A DNA stretch of 64,000 nucleotides from Candidatus Villigracilis vicinus (GTDB lineage Bacteria > Chloroflexota > Anaerolineae > Anaerolineales > Villigracilaceae): NCBI GenBank assembly GCA_016721315.1, contig JADKIL010000014.1, forward strand, positions 1 through 64,000, in the 5' to 3' direction. The number at the start of each line of letters is the position of its first letter. The stretch's first letter is position 1. The translations under genes were made by a program, and so were the position numbers. A model generated the notes under the pieces. The model was not told where the DNA came from and ran no database searches. It was given only the letters and a program-made list of their open reading frames with translations. This document shows positions 22,651 to 31,569 of the stretch, piece after piece.

Positions 22651-24483
22651 GTGATCGAATTCAAGCAGATCGTCATCTTTCTCGATAAAATGCACCTCTT
22701 TAGCGGGCTGGACCAGGAACAACTGGGCAGTATCGCCAATAGGCTCGTTGAAAAAGAGGTCCCGGCAGGGTCTACGATCTTTAAGCGCGGCGATAAACCC
22801 GAAGGGTTTTACATGATCTACAAGGGGAAGGTGAAAGTGACCCTCCCTGATGCCGAAAAAGGGGAACGCCAGATCGCCACCCTTTACGGCGGCGATTATT
22901 TCGGCGAAGAAGCCTTGTTCGAAAATCGCAACCGTTCCGCCACCATTACCGCCGTGGAAGATAGTGTCTTGCTTCTCCTCTCCCGCCCGGGGTTTGACAC
23001 TTTATTAACGCAGCACGAAAAATTAAAACCGAATTTCCGGGTATCCATCAGGAGCCGCAAGCTGGCGCGCTCCACGAACTTTAAGTGGCTTGGCAAGAAT
23101 GAGGTGATCTACTTCATTGCGCGCCGCCACAAGATCCGTTTGTTTCGGGCACTGGTGGCTCCATTCTTCTCCATGTTGGGCGCCGTTCTGCTTATCCTGT
23201 TGGGCATCTTCGTTAGTTCGGCGATCCCGCTGGCGGTTGGGCTTGCGCTCGTAGTGGGCATTCTCGGTTGGGGTATTTGGAATGCGATTGACTGGAGCAA
23301 TGATTATTATATTGTCACCAACCAGCGCGTCATCTGGCTGGAAAAGGTCATTGGTCTGCACGACAGCCGCGAAGAAGCGCCGCTGGGCACTATCCTTTCT
23401 GTGGGCGTGGAAACCGATTATCTCGGGCGCATTCTTGATTATGGCAATGTCATCGTACGCACCTTCGTCGGCAAACTTGAGTTCGATCATGTCGACCACC
23501 CCGTGCAAGCGGCGGACATGATCCGCGAATATTGGGAGCGCACCAAAGCCATCACCACCCGCAGCCAGATGGATGTTATGAAGGACACCATCAAACAGAA
23601 GCTGGGGTTGCCGCTGGATAAACGCCAGCAGGTGGAACTGGCTCCTGTAATACCAGTCGATGAAGAAAAGATCATTAAGACCCCGCTGTGGCTTTTGGCG
23701 CTGCAAAACCTCGTCCAGTTGCGGATCGAGGAAGGCGGCAAGATCATTTATCACAAGCATTGGCTCATTCTGCTTCGCCAGGGCTGGAAACCGATCGGAC
23801 TATTCTTTTCCGCCATCATCTTATTCTTCTGGCGGCTTATCTATCTCGCCACCACCAGCGGACATGCCCTATTCCACACGAACGCAGCCGGGTTTCCCAC
23901 ACCCGATACACTTGCCACCGTAATTTTGATTCTGTTCATTCCCATTGGTGTCTGGGTCTGGTACGAATACACAGACTGGAAGAACGACACCTTCATGATC
24001 ACCAACGACGAGATCTTCGACATCGACCGGAAACCGTTCGGCACAGAAGAACGCCGCTCCGCCCAGATCGAAAACATCCTGAGCACTTCCTATAAACGTG
24101 TCGGGTTTATCGCGTATATATTCAACTACGGCACCGTGTTCATCACGGTTGGCGGTACCCAAATGGCATTTGAAGATGTCATGGATCCTGCCGCAGTGCA
24201 GGCCGATATCAACCGCAGACGCGCAGCCCGCATCACCAAAAAGAACGAAAATGCCGGCAAGGAAGACCGTGAGCGCTTCGCCACCTGGATCGCCGCCTAT
24301 CACCAGAATATGAATGAATTTAATAAACCGATCAAACCGCCACCCGCTGAACCAGGCACTGGTCCATTTAGGGCTGCGGGGAACGAGCTTGAAGACCTTC
24401 CACTCGGAGGGGATGATGGTATTGGCGGTGAAGAAAGCCTTGGCAGCGGAAATGAAGGTAACGAAATGCCGGGTGATTTCTAA
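22651..24483 (+). CDS. cyclic-nucleotide-binding domain fused to two membrane/bacterial-PH modules
   Basis: A 610-residue fusion. Residues about 10-125 form a cNMP-binding domain (FSGLDQEQLGSIA, FYMIYKGKVKVTL, GDYFGEEALFENRNRSATITA). Then a pair of membrane helices (FFSMLGAVLLILLGIFV, VGLALVVGILGWGIW) leads into a bPH2 domain (NDYYIVTNQRVIWLEKVIGL). A second helix pair (SAIILFFWRLIYLATT) and second bPH2 domain (NDTFMITNDEIFDIDRKPFG) follow, with a Pro/Gly-rich tail. It may sense a nucleotide and anchor or organise membrane components. GTG start; TAGAAT ends six bases before it, so the transcript may be leaderless. Confidence 0.75.
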   Translation: MIEFKQIVIFLDKMHLFSGLDQEQLGSIANRLVEKEVPAGSTIFKRGDKPEGFYMIYKGKVKVTLPDAEKGERQIATLYGGDYFGEEALFENRNRSATITAVEDSVLLLLSRPGFDTLLTQHEKLKPNFRVSIRSRKLARSTNFKWLGKNEVIYFIARRHKIRLFRALVAPFFSMLGAVLLILLGIFVSSAIPLAVGLALVVGILGWGIWNAIDWSNDYYIVTNQRVIWLEKVIGLHDSREEAPLGTILSVGVETDYLGRILDYGNVIVRTFVGKLEFDHVDHPVQAADMIREYWERTKAITTRSQMDVMKDTIKQKLGLPLDKRQQVELAPVIPVDEEKIIKTPLWLLALQNLVQLRIEEGGKIIYHKHWLILLRQGWKPIGLFFSAIILFFWRLIYLATTSGHALFHTNAAGFPTPDTLATVILILFIPIGVWVWYEYTDWKNDTFMITNDEIFDIDRKPFGTEERRSAQIENILSTSYKRVGFIAYIFNYGTVFITVGGTQMAFEDVMDPAAVQADINRRRAARITKKNENAGKEDRERFATWIAAYHQNMNEFNKPIKPPPAEPGTGPFRAAGNELEDLPLGGDDGIGGEESLGSGNEGNEMPGDF

Positions 24484-24520
24484 CCCAAGGCTGGCGGGGA
24501 ACGGACAATACAAGTATTAT

Positions 24521-24554
24521 TGCCGCTCAGATATTCTCTGATGCGGCATTTTTT
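24521..24554 (+). terminator. terminator after the cNMP-bPH gene
   Basis: TGCCGCTCAGA and TCTGATGCGGCA pair around TATTC and are followed by TTTTTTT, about 40 bases after the stop codon. Confidence 0.85.
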
Positions 24555-24589
24555 TCAAGCAAGATCCATAAAAGAGGAATAGAACAAGC

Positions 24590-25123
24590 ATGACATTAAG
24601 ACAGATCGTCCACCTGCCGGAACCCATCCTGCGGAAGAAGGCAAAACCCGTCACAAAATTCGATAAAGACCTTCAGACTCTCATCGATGACATGATCGAA
24701 ACCATGCGCGAAGCTCCCGGTGTGGGGCTGGCAGCGCCGCAGATCAACCTGCCCATGCAACTGGCCGTGGTCGAATACGCCGAAGGCGAAGATGAAGAAC
24801 TGGAAGAAGGCGCGCCCGAACCCAAGAAAAAACTTTATGTGCTTATCAACCCCGAAATCATCAAGGTTTCGGAAGAAAAGGTAATGGGTATTGAAGGCTG
24901 TCTTTCCATCCCCGGTTTGGTCGGTGAAGTGGAACGCTACGAAGCCATTCAGGTCAAAGCGCTCAACCGCCACGGCGCCCCGGTCAAGATCAAAGTGGAT
25001 GGCTGGATGGCACGCATCTTCCAGCATGAGATCGACCACCTTAACGGCGAGCTTTTCACCGATAAAGCTGTGCGCGTTTGGAAGCCCAGTGAAGAGCAGG
25101 ACGAAGAAACACCGCTCGATTAG
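24590..25123 (+). CDS. def: peptide deformylase
   Basis: Metal enzyme that removes the formyl group from nascent proteins. All three motifs are present: GVGLAAPQI, EGCLSIPG (metal Cys) and HEIDHLNGELF (two metal His and catalytic Glu). The 177-residue product has an acidic insert (EGEDEELEEGAPEPKKK) between motifs I and II. AGAGGA precedes the ATG. It lies just upstream of recF. Confidence 0.96.
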   Translation: MTLRQIVHLPEPILRKKAKPVTKFDKDLQTLIDDMIETMREAPGVGLAAPQINLPMQLAVVEYAEGEDEELEEGAPEPKKKLYVLINPEIIKVSEEKVMGIEGCLSIPGLVGEVERYEAIQVKALNRHGAPVKIKVDGWMARIFQHEIDHLNGELFTDKAVRVWKPSEEQDEETPLD

Positions 25124-25134
25124 CTGAAAGCTGT

Positions 25135-26385
25135 ATGTATCTCAAACACCTCTCCCTCACCAACTTTCGCAGCCTCACCCGCCTGGATGCCGAGCTTCCA
25201 CGGCGGGCTGTTGTGTTGGTAGGGCAAAATGCGCAAGGGAAAACTTCTGTCCTTGAAGCCATTTATTTTCTGGCGGCATTCACATCATTCCAAACCCATG
25301 CCGACCGGCAGATCGTCAACTTTCACGAGGCAAAGAAACCGCTGGCAGTAACGCGCCTCGTGGCAGATTATCAGCGCGGCAAGACCAAACACCGGCTCGA
25401 AGTACGCCTCATCCTCGAAGCGACTGGCGCCACCGGGCAACGTCTCCGCAAAGAGATCCTGCTCGACGGCGCCAAGCGCAACGCCAACGATGTCATCGGT
25501 CATTTCAACGCGGTCATCTTCGTGCCGCAGATGTCACAGATCATTGAAGGCGGACCCGACGAACGCCGCCGCTATCTCAACCTGGCTTTGTCGCAAGCTG
25601 TCCCTGCGTATGCGCGCACTCTCAGCGAGTACACCCAAGCCCTCACCCAACGTAATGCCCTGCTCAAGGCGTTAAGCGAAAACGGCGGCGCTGCCCTGAG
25701 CTTGTCGAAGGGGAACAGCAACCAGCTCGAAGTCTGGGATGAGGCGTTGGTCAAATCTGGTGCGCAAATCATTCTGTGGCGCATTCAGGCGATCCAGGAA
25801 ATTGAACGCCTCGCCTCGCGCGTGCATCACGAACTGACTCGCGGCGCCGAAATTTTGCGCCTCGCCTATGAACCCGCCTACGACCCGCTGCCCAAGCCCG
25901 ATGGACAACTCGGCTTGAAACTCGATACCGCCATCGACCGCTCTTCGATAGAACTCAAAGAAATTCAAGAAGGCTTCCTCACCAAACTCAAAACGATCCG
26001 TGGCGAAGAGATCGCGCGCGGTGTAACGACCATCGGTCCGCACCGTGATGACCTGCGCTTCATCATCAACAAAGCCGATGTGAGCGACTACGGCTCACGC
26101 GGGCAGATTCGCACAACATTACTCGCCTTGAAGCTCGCCGAAGTGGAATGGATGAAAGAACGCACGGGCGAATACCCGGTCATTTTGCTCGATGAAGTGA
26201 TGGCTGAGCTTGACGCATCCCGCCGCGTAGACTTGCTGCGCTACGTGACCCGGGAGTCGCAAGTCCTTTTCACTTCCACAGACTTGAACTTATTTGCGCC
26301 AGAAGTCACCGAAAGTGCAGAGATTTGGAGCGTACAGGGCGGGGTTGTCACCCCGGGAAATCCCCCTCACGCTGCGGAGGATTGA
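25135..26385 (+). CDS. recF: DNA replication/repair protein RecF
   Basis: SMC-like ATPase that loads RecA at gaps through RecOR. It has the family start MYLKHLSLTNFRSL, Walker A LVGQNAQGKTSVLEAIYFL, GGPDERRRYLN, TTIGPHRDDLRF, the signature-type SRGQIRTTLLALKLAE and Walker B VILLDEVMAELD. At 416 residues it is slightly long: near residue 185 an insert LSLSKG is encoded by CTGAGCTTGTCGAAGG, a sequence known as an environmental palindromic-repeat core. It follows def by 11 bases, a non-standard neighbourhood (often with dnaN). Confidence 0.94.
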   Translation: MYLKHLSLTNFRSLTRLDAELPRRAVVLVGQNAQGKTSVLEAIYFLAAFTSFQTHADRQIVNFHEAKKPLAVTRLVADYQRGKTKHRLEVRLILEATGATGQRLRKEILLDGAKRNANDVIGHFNAVIFVPQMSQIIEGGPDERRRYLNLALSQAVPAYARTLSEYTQALTQRNALLKALSENGGAALSLSKGNSNQLEVWDEALVKSGAQIILWRIQAIQEIERLASRVHHELTRGAEILRLAYEPAYDPLPKPDGQLGLKLDTAIDRSSIELKEIQEGFLTKLKTIRGEEIARGVTTIGPHRDDLRFIINKADVSDYGSRGQIRTTLLALKLAEVEWMKERTGEYPVILLDEVMAELDASRRVDLLRYVTRESQVLFTSTDLNLFAPEVTESAEIWSVQGGVVTPGNPPHAAED

Positions 26386-26386
26386 A

Positions 26387-27661
26387 ATGGTCTCAAAAAA
26401 AACGTTGGGGTTGATGGGGATACCGATCCTGGTAGTGGTACTTTATATCCATTTCACCGGGTTGAACATTCCCTTTTGGGATCAGTGGTTTTTCGCCAGA
26501 CATTTAAGACTTTTCATGAACGGTCAGTTGACCTTCGACATATTGCTTTCTCAGCACAATGAGCACCGTCCATTTTTCCCGCGGCTGATCTGGCTGACTC
26601 TGGCAGGGCTTACCCACTACAACATCAAAGCGGAACTATGGACAAACTTCTTCATCGCCATTGGTACCTTTACCTTTTTCGCCCGCCGCGCACTACGAAC
26701 ATGGCAGGAACAAAAAGCCGAAACACCCACATTCCTGCTGCCGCTATTAGCTCTTTTGATCTTTAACCTCGGCTCTCGCGAAAGCTGGATCCAGGGCTTT
26801 CAAACGGTCATGTTCCTTGGCATGGCATGCATCATCATTGGGGTTTTCTTTCTTACAGACAAAACTTGGGGAAAATTCATAGTCGCTGCCCTGTTGGGGG
26901 TAATTGCAAATTTTTCAATGGTCAACGGGCTTTTTTACTGGCCCCTTGGCGCAGCGATTTTGCTCCTCAACGAAAGTGGTCGTCCGCGCATTGTAAAAAT
27001 GATCAGTTGGCTGGCAATCAGCGCTGTAACGGTGGGATTTTTCCTGAACGGCTGGAGTTCCTCTGCAAAGATCAATTTTCCGTACCTGATCACCCATCCG
27101 CTTGAATGGCTGGCTTGGCTGCTTAACTTTCTGGGCGCTCCCATTCTGGCATTTTGGTATGTCGCCTGGGTCTTCGGCATATTGGGGAGTATTCTCTTCA
27201 CGATCATCCTTGCACAAACGTTTCGGTCAGGTGCATGGCGGTCGGTATTGCCTTATCTGGCTATTGCCGCATTCGTGCTTGGCACTACATTCGTCATCTC
27301 TCTTGGGCGGATGGAATTCGGACTGCGCCAATCCACAGTTTCCAGATACCTCACCATGTCTGCATGGTTTTGGGCATCGTTGATCAGCATGCTGCCGCTT
27401 GTGAAAATCCCACGCCTGCGCAGCGGATATATCTATCTGCTCCTGACTGCCTCATTGACATTTCTAACCATCGCTGGCGGATGGGTGGGGTACGTCCGCT
27501 TATATATGCGTATCTTACCCGCTTATCAAGCCGTCATTGCTGGCGAACCTCTTTCCGCAGAAGCCCTTGCCCAAGTCCATCCTTATCCCGACCAATCGGC
27601 GGAAGACATTGACTTCATGTCAAAGAATCAACTCGCTGCCTGGTATTACGCCAAAAAATAA
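26387..27661 (+). CDS. polytopic membrane protein, possibly glycosyltransferase-like
   Basis: A 424-residue protein with about ten hydrophobic helices. Early loop motifs include PFWDQWFFARHLR and LLSQHNEHRPFFPRLIW; the Asp and His-Glu-His placement before the second helix resembles lipid-linked-sugar glycosyltransferases, but no family signature is decisive. GCGGAGG lies six bases before the ATG, right after the recF stop, so it may be cotranscribed with def-recF. Function unknown. Confidence 0.6.
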   Translation: MVSKKTLGLMGIPILVVVLYIHFTGLNIPFWDQWFFARHLRLFMNGQLTFDILLSQHNEHRPFFPRLIWLTLAGLTHYNIKAELWTNFFIAIGTFTFFARRALRTWQEQKAETPTFLLPLLALLIFNLGSRESWIQGFQTVMFLGMACIIIGVFFLTDKTWGKFIVAALLGVIANFSMVNGLFYWPLGAAILLLNESGRPRIVKMISWLAISAVTVGFFLNGWSSSAKINFPYLITHPLEWLAWLLNFLGAPILAFWYVAWVFGILGSILFTIILAQTFRSGAWRSVLPYLAIAAFVLGTTFVISLGRMEFGLRQSTVSRYLTMSAWFWASLISMLPLVKIPRLRSGYIYLLLTASLTFLTIAGGWVGYVRLYMRILPAYQAVIAGEPLSAEALAQVHPYPDQSAEDIDFMSKNQLAAWYYAKK

Positions 27662-27703
27662 AATCATCTGAACCATTCTTGTTTTGCGCAGCGATATGTG
27701 ATG

Positions 27704-27709
27704 TAAAAT
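27704..27709 (+). promoter_or_regulatory. leaderless-type promoter of ribokinase
   Basis: TAAAAT, preceded by TG, ends seven bases before the ribokinase ATG. Transcription would start at or next to the ATG; no Shine-Dalgarno is present. Confidence 0.55.
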
Positions 27710-27716
27710 AACCTTC

Positions 27717-28619
27717 ATGGCAGATATCATCATCGTTGGTTCCTTAAACGCAGATCTCGTCGTGAGATCGCCGCGCTTCCCACAGCCGGGTGAAACCATC
27801 AGTGGGGAAGACCTGCAGATCATTCCCGGCGGCAAAGGTGCCAATCAAGCCGTGGCGGCGGCAAGGCAAGGAGTGAAAACAGCCATGCTTGGGCGAGTCG
27901 GAAGCGATAGCTTTGGCCCATTCCTCGTTGAAAATCTCAAAGCCAATCAAGTAGACACATCGCATGTCATTGTTGATTCGTCGGCAACCGGCACCGCCAT
28001 TATCGTAGTGGATTCAAACGGGCAGAACAGCATTGTGCTCTCGCCAGGCGCAAATGGCAACGTTTCGCCAGCAGATGTCGACTCCGCTTCCTTCTCGAAC
28101 TCAAAGCTGCTCCTGCTCCAGTTAGAGATTCCCACACCGACCGTTCTGCATGCCGCGCAGCAAGCCCGCGCCAATGGACTGACCGTCATCCTCAACCCCG
28201 CGCCCGCAAAATCTTTACCCCGTGAATTAATTTCCGTAGTTGACATTTTGATTCCAAACGAAAGTGAGCTTTCTTTACTTACAGGCTTGCCCGTAAACGA
28301 TATCGGCTCTGCTGAACACGCTGCAAAAGAAATTTTGAAACAAGGTGTAAAAACCGTCATTGTGACCCTGGGCAGCAAAGGCGCATTGCTCGTAACGGCT
28401 CACCAAACGACTCAAATAGACACGTATAAAGTTAATGTCGTCGATACCACTGCCGCAGGCGATGCCTTCATCGGCGGGTTCGCCTCTGCGATGCTGAACG
28501 GTAAATCGCTCGAAGACTCGGTCCGCTATGGTTGTGCTTGTGGTGCTTTAGCCACTACCAAATTTGGCGCACAACCATCATTACCCACCAAAGAAGAAGT
28601 AGAAAAAATTATAAAGTAG
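27717..28619 (+). CDS. rbsK: ribokinase
   Basis: PfkB-family kinase that phosphorylates ribose to ribose-5-phosphate. The 300-residue product has IIIVGSLNADLVV, PGGKGANQAVAAARQG, a central LVLNP-like turn (VILNPAPAKSL), PNESELSLLTG, TLGSKGALL and the C-terminal anion-hole motif DTTAAGDAFIGGF with the catalytic Asp. It begins a plus-strand nucleoside-salvage cluster, so its ribose probably comes from the nucleoside hydrolases downstream. Confidence 0.93.
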   Translation: MADIIIVGSLNADLVVRSPRFPQPGETISGEDLQIIPGGKGANQAVAAARQGVKTAMLGRVGSDSFGPFLVENLKANQVDTSHVIVDSSATGTAIIVVDSNGQNSIVLSPGANGNVSPADVDSASFSNSKLLLLQLEIPTPTVLHAAQQARANGLTVILNPAPAKSLPRELISVVDILIPNESELSLLTGLPVNDIGSAEHAAKEILKQGVKTVIVTLGSKGALLVTAHQTTQIDTYKVNVVDTTAAGDAFIGGFASAMLNGKSLEDSVRYGCACGALATTKFGAQPSLPTKEEVEKIIK

Positions 28620-28684
28620 GGGCGAGGAGACCTCGCCCGAATTTTTAGACACCCCATTATTGGGCGGGGAAACCTCGCCCCTAC
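28617..28684. repeat. palindromic repeat (TAGGGGCGAGG family)
   Basis: Left arm taggggcgaggagacctc and right arm gggcggggaaacctcgcccc are inverted around attttt. It starts at the ribokinase stop codon. Related but weaker elements lie at 33175-33237 and 34090-34116. Confidence 0.65.
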
Positions 28685-28692
28685 AGGACAAC

Positions 28693-29643
28693 ATGCCCAC
28701 AACCCGAATCATTTTAGATACCGACCCCGGCGCAGACGACGCGCTCGCCATCCTGCTGATGCTGGCTTCGCCAGAGATCAAACTCGAAGCACTGACCACA
28801 GTCCACGGCAATGTGACTCTGGACAAGACCACGCGCAATGCGCTGGCATTACTGGAATTTATGCAAGAAAAAAACATTCCAGTGGCACAGGGATGTTCTG
28901 TGCCGTTGGTCAAGCCGCCGCATCAGGCACAAGGTGAAGTTGTGCATGGCGCGAGCGGCATGGGACGAACCAACTTACCCGGCCCAAAGACTCAGACCAT
29001 TAAGGCACATGCCGTTGATTACTTGATCGAACGCTTTCTTGCCGAGCCAAAGGAGTTGACCTTATTTGCCATTGGTCCGTTGACGAATGTTGCCCTTGCG
29101 ATCCGCCAAGAGCCCAAATTCGCTGAATGCGTTAAAGAATTGGTCATCATGGGCGGTGCTATTCGATCGGGCGGGAATATGTCTCCATTGGCAGAGTTCA
29201 ATATTTCAGAAGACCCGCATGCCGCACATATCGTTTTCAATTCCGGCATTCCCATCACCTTGATCCCCTTGGACGCAACCTATAAATGTTTGCTCACCTA
29301 CGCCGACATTGAGCGATTGAACAAAACCGACTCGCCCATTGCAAGATTCGTCCGCGATGTGACTGCAGACTACATGGAATTCTATTTGAAGTACGAAGGC
29401 TTTGCAGGCTGTGCCTTACACGATCCGCTCACAGTGGCGGCAGTCATTGCGCCAGAGCTGCTCTCCCTCGAGTCACATTATGTGGATGTGGATATTTCGG
29501 GGGGAGTTTCCACAGGCAAGACGTACGCAGACTTTATGAAAGTGGCAAAGAAACCCGCCAACATCAAGGTCGCGTTGGATGTAAAAGGACGCGAGTTCGT
29601 GGAATTATTTATTAAGAGAATGGAAAACTTAGCAAAACAATAG
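28693..29643 (+). CDS. inosine/uridine-preferring nucleoside hydrolase
   Basis: Calcium enzyme that splits ribonucleosides into base and ribose. The 316-residue product has the metal-binding DTDPGADDALAILLML, LFAIGPLTNVALA, VIMGGAI, AEFNISEDPHAA and the C-terminal CALHDPLTVAAV with a further metal Asp. The ATG at 28693 gives MPTTRIILDTDPG, matching the start of its paralogue. It lies between ribokinase and a second hydrolase, consistent with nucleoside salvage. Confidence 0.93.
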   Translation: MPTTRIILDTDPGADDALAILLMLASPEIKLEALTTVHGNVTLDKTTRNALALLEFMQEKNIPVAQGCSVPLVKPPHQAQGEVVHGASGMGRTNLPGPKTQTIKAHAVDYLIERFLAEPKELTLFAIGPLTNVALAIRQEPKFAECVKELVIMGGAIRSGGNMSPLAEFNISEDPHAAHIVFNSGIPITLIPLDATYKCLLTYADIERLNKTDSPIARFVRDVTADYMEFYLKYEGFAGCALHDPLTVAAVIAPELLSLESHYVDVDISGGVSTGKTYADFMKVAKKPANIKVALDVKGREFVELFIKRMENLAKQ

Positions 29644-29686
29644 GAGATTGCTTCGGGCAAAGAGCAAGAACGCCCTCGCAATGACG
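29641..29686. repeat. half copy (copy F) of the ~93-bp palindromic repeat
   Basis: Only the right half is present: GAGATTGCTTCGGG ... CGCCCTCGCAATGACG. It fills the gap between the two hydrolase genes and its ATGACG supplies an alternative in-frame start codon for the second. Confidence 0.7.
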
Positions 29687-29689
29687 AAC

Positions 29690-30664
29690 ATGCCAAAACA
29701 CATCATCATTGACACTGACCCCGGTATTGACGATTCGCTGGCGCTTTTGCTGGCGGCGGCTTCGCCTGAACTTGTTTTGGACGGCGTAATCGCTGTCCAT
29801 GGAAATGTTTCCACTGAGCAGACGACGAAGAATGCATTATCTGTTTTAGAGCTGGCAGGCTTGAGCCAGGTACCGGTCTTCAAAGGCTGTGACCTGCCGC
29901 TCGTCAAAGAGTCACTACTCTCGCCAGAGACTCACGGGAATCAAGGTCTCGGGTATGCCCAGCTTCCAGAATCAGCGACCCAGCCACAGTTAAAGCATGG
30001 AAGCGATTTTCTCATCGAGCAGATCATGTCGCATCCAGGTGAGATCACGCTGGTGGCGATCGGTCCGCTCACGAATGTCGCGCTGGCAATTCGCAAAGAG
30101 CCGAAGATTGTACAAAACGTGAAAGAGGTGTTCATCATGGGTGGGGCGATCCAGCACCCGGGCAACACCACGGCGCTGGCGGAATACAACACCTTTGTGG
30201 ACCCACATGCGGCGCACATTGTTTTTCATTCGGGCATGCCGATGATCCTCACGCCGTTGGATGTGACCTATCAATGCATCTTCACAAAAGATGACCTGAA
30301 CCGTTTACTAAAGATAAATTCGCCGATCACAAAATTCATTGCGGACTCGACCCGCTTTTACATGGAATTTCACGATGAATATCAAAGCATTGACGGTTGT
30401 GTCATTAACGACCCGATGACGCTGGCGCTGACCTTTATGCCGGAAATTTGCGACTACCAGGACCTGGTGGTGGATGTGGATATTTCGACGGGAGTGGGTT
30501 TGGGCAACACCTTTGGAGACTTCTACAATTATGAGAAGAAGCCCAAGAATATGAAGGTGGCAATGGGCGTACGTCCGCGTATGTTTATGGAATTGTTCCT
30601 TGAGCGTATGGAAAAACTGGCGCAAAAAAATCGTGACATTCCAAAAACAACAGTGTTATCATAA
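29690..30664 (+). CDS. second nucleoside hydrolase
   Basis: A 324-residue paralogue of the upstream hydrolase with DTDPGIDDSLALLLA, LVAIGPLTNVALAIRKEPK, FIMGGAI, AEYNTFVDPHAAHI and GCVINDPMTLAL. Two hydrolases in tandem suggest different base preferences, such as purine versus pyrimidine, but sequence alone does not show which. The ATG at 29690 matches the paralogue's start; an in-frame ATG at 29681 lies in the half repeat. Confidence 0.92.
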   Translation: MPKHIIIDTDPGIDDSLALLLAAASPELVLDGVIAVHGNVSTEQTTKNALSVLELAGLSQVPVFKGCDLPLVKESLLSPETHGNQGLGYAQLPESATQPQLKHGSDFLIEQIMSHPGEITLVAIGPLTNVALAIRKEPKIVQNVKEVFIMGGAIQHPGNTTALAEYNTFVDPHAAHIVFHSGMPMILTPLDVTYQCIFTKDDLNRLLKINSPITKFIADSTRFYMEFHDEYQSIDGCVINDPMTLALTFMPEICDYQDLVVDVDISTGVGLGNTFGDFYNYEKKPKNMKVAMGVRPRMFMELFLERMEKLAQKNRDIPKTTVLS

Positions 30665-30705
30665 TCAGTACGTGTCTTATTTAATCAACTTTTTCGGAGG
30701 AAACT

Positions 30706-31395
30706 ATGTTGGACAAAATCAAGAGCAACTTCAATACACAGACGTGGGTACTCATTCCCATCGCCATCGCCATTAATATTGCGGTGGGTCAGATCGTCCT
30801 CGTTCTCAAGCTGCCCGTGTTCCTTGATTCGATCGGCACTGTGTTGGTGGCTGTCCTGTGTGGGCCGTGGGCTGGCGCTCTCACTGGCGCTCTCTCTAAC
30901 GTCATTTGGGGCATTGCCATTGACCCCGGTGCGCTACCATGGTGGCCCGTCGCTGCAATGATCGGTTATATGGCGGGTCGCATGGCGGGTTGGGGCTTCT
31001 TCAAGAGCTGGTGGAAGGTTGTTGTGACCGGTTTCGTGGTTGCACTCACCGCCGCCATTGTCTCCACCCCGATCGCCGTGTATCTTTTTGGCGGCATCAC
31101 TGCCAGTGGTTCCTCCTTCATCACCGCATACCTTCTCCAGACCGGGCAAGGCATTTGGTCGGCTGTGGTCAGCACCAGCTTCTTAACCGAGCCGGTCGAT
31201 AAGATCACCACTGCCATGATCGCCTTCGCCATCATTCAAGGCTTGCCCAAGCGCACCATTGGCGGCTATCCCAAAGCGAACCAAGTTGCAACCGAAGGCG
31301 GTGCAAGCAGCACCCAGTTGTACATCGCCATTGGTGTGGTCGTTGCCCTCGTCTTGTTCGCGGCGTTCATGCTACGCAACATCCTCGGCGGGTAA
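30706..31395 (+). CDS. ECF transporter S component
   Basis: A 229-residue membrane protein with six hydrophobic helices, typical of substrate-binding S subunits: FLDSIGTVLVAVLCGPWAGALTGALSNVIWG and GYMAGRMAGWGFF in the middle. It starts after a GGAGGAAACT ribosome site. With the EcfT and two ATPase genes that follow and the hydrolases before it, the substrate is probably a nucleoside or related pyrimidine/purine compound. That assignment is from context only. Confidence 0.8.
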   Translation: MLDKIKSNFNTQTWVLIPIAIAINIAVGQIVLVLKLPVFLDSIGTVLVAVLCGPWAGALTGALSNVIWGIAIDPGALPWWPVAAMIGYMAGRMAGWGFFKSWWKVVVTGFVVALTAAIVSTPIAVYLFGGITASGSSFITAYLLQTGQGIWSAVVSTSFLTEPVDKITTAMIAFAIIQGLPKRTIGGYPKANQVATEGGASSTQLYIAIGVVVALVLFAAFMLRNILGG

Positions 31396-31409
31396 TTGAA
31401 ATGCTTTAC

Positions 31410-31502
31410 CGTCATTGCGAGGAGGGCGACAGCCCGACGAAGCAATCTTAAGATAATGCCTGAGATTGCTTCGGGTGGAAGACCACCACCCTCGCAATGA
31501 CG
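31410..31502. repeat. ~93-bp palindromic repeat, copy C
   Basis: It starts CGTCATTGCGAGGAGGG, has GAAGCAATCTTA and GAGATTGCTTCGGG inverted in the centre, and ends CCCTCGCAATGACGG. It lies just after the S-component stop. Confidence 0.85.
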
Positions 31503-31508
31503 GCTTGT

Positions 31509-31541
31509 AAAAGAGACCAGAAAATATCTGGTCTCTTTTTA
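31509..31541 (+). terminator. terminator after the ECF S component
   Basis: A perfect 13-bp stem, AAAAGAGACCAGA with TCTGGTCTCTTTT, around AAATA, with a T-run that continues into TTA. It divides the cluster into two transcripts: hydrolases plus S, then T plus ATPases. Confidence 0.85.
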
Positions 31542-31555
31542 TTCGTCCAAATGGG

Positions 31556-31561
31556 TATAAT
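31556..31561 (+). promoter_or_regulatory. leaderless-type promoter of ecfT
   Basis: A perfect TATAAT ends eight bases before the ecfT ATG, directly after the preceding terminator. There is no Shine-Dalgarno, so the mRNA likely begins at the start codon. Confidence 0.7.
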
Positions 31562-31569
31562 CGCAACCT

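Noticed and set aside
23023..23760. A 245-codon minus-strand frame
   Set aside because: It is antisense to the cNMP-bPH gene and has no ribosome site or domain.
24590..26385. Replication origin near recF
   Set aside because: There is no dnaA or dnaN and no DnaA-box cluster around def-recF.
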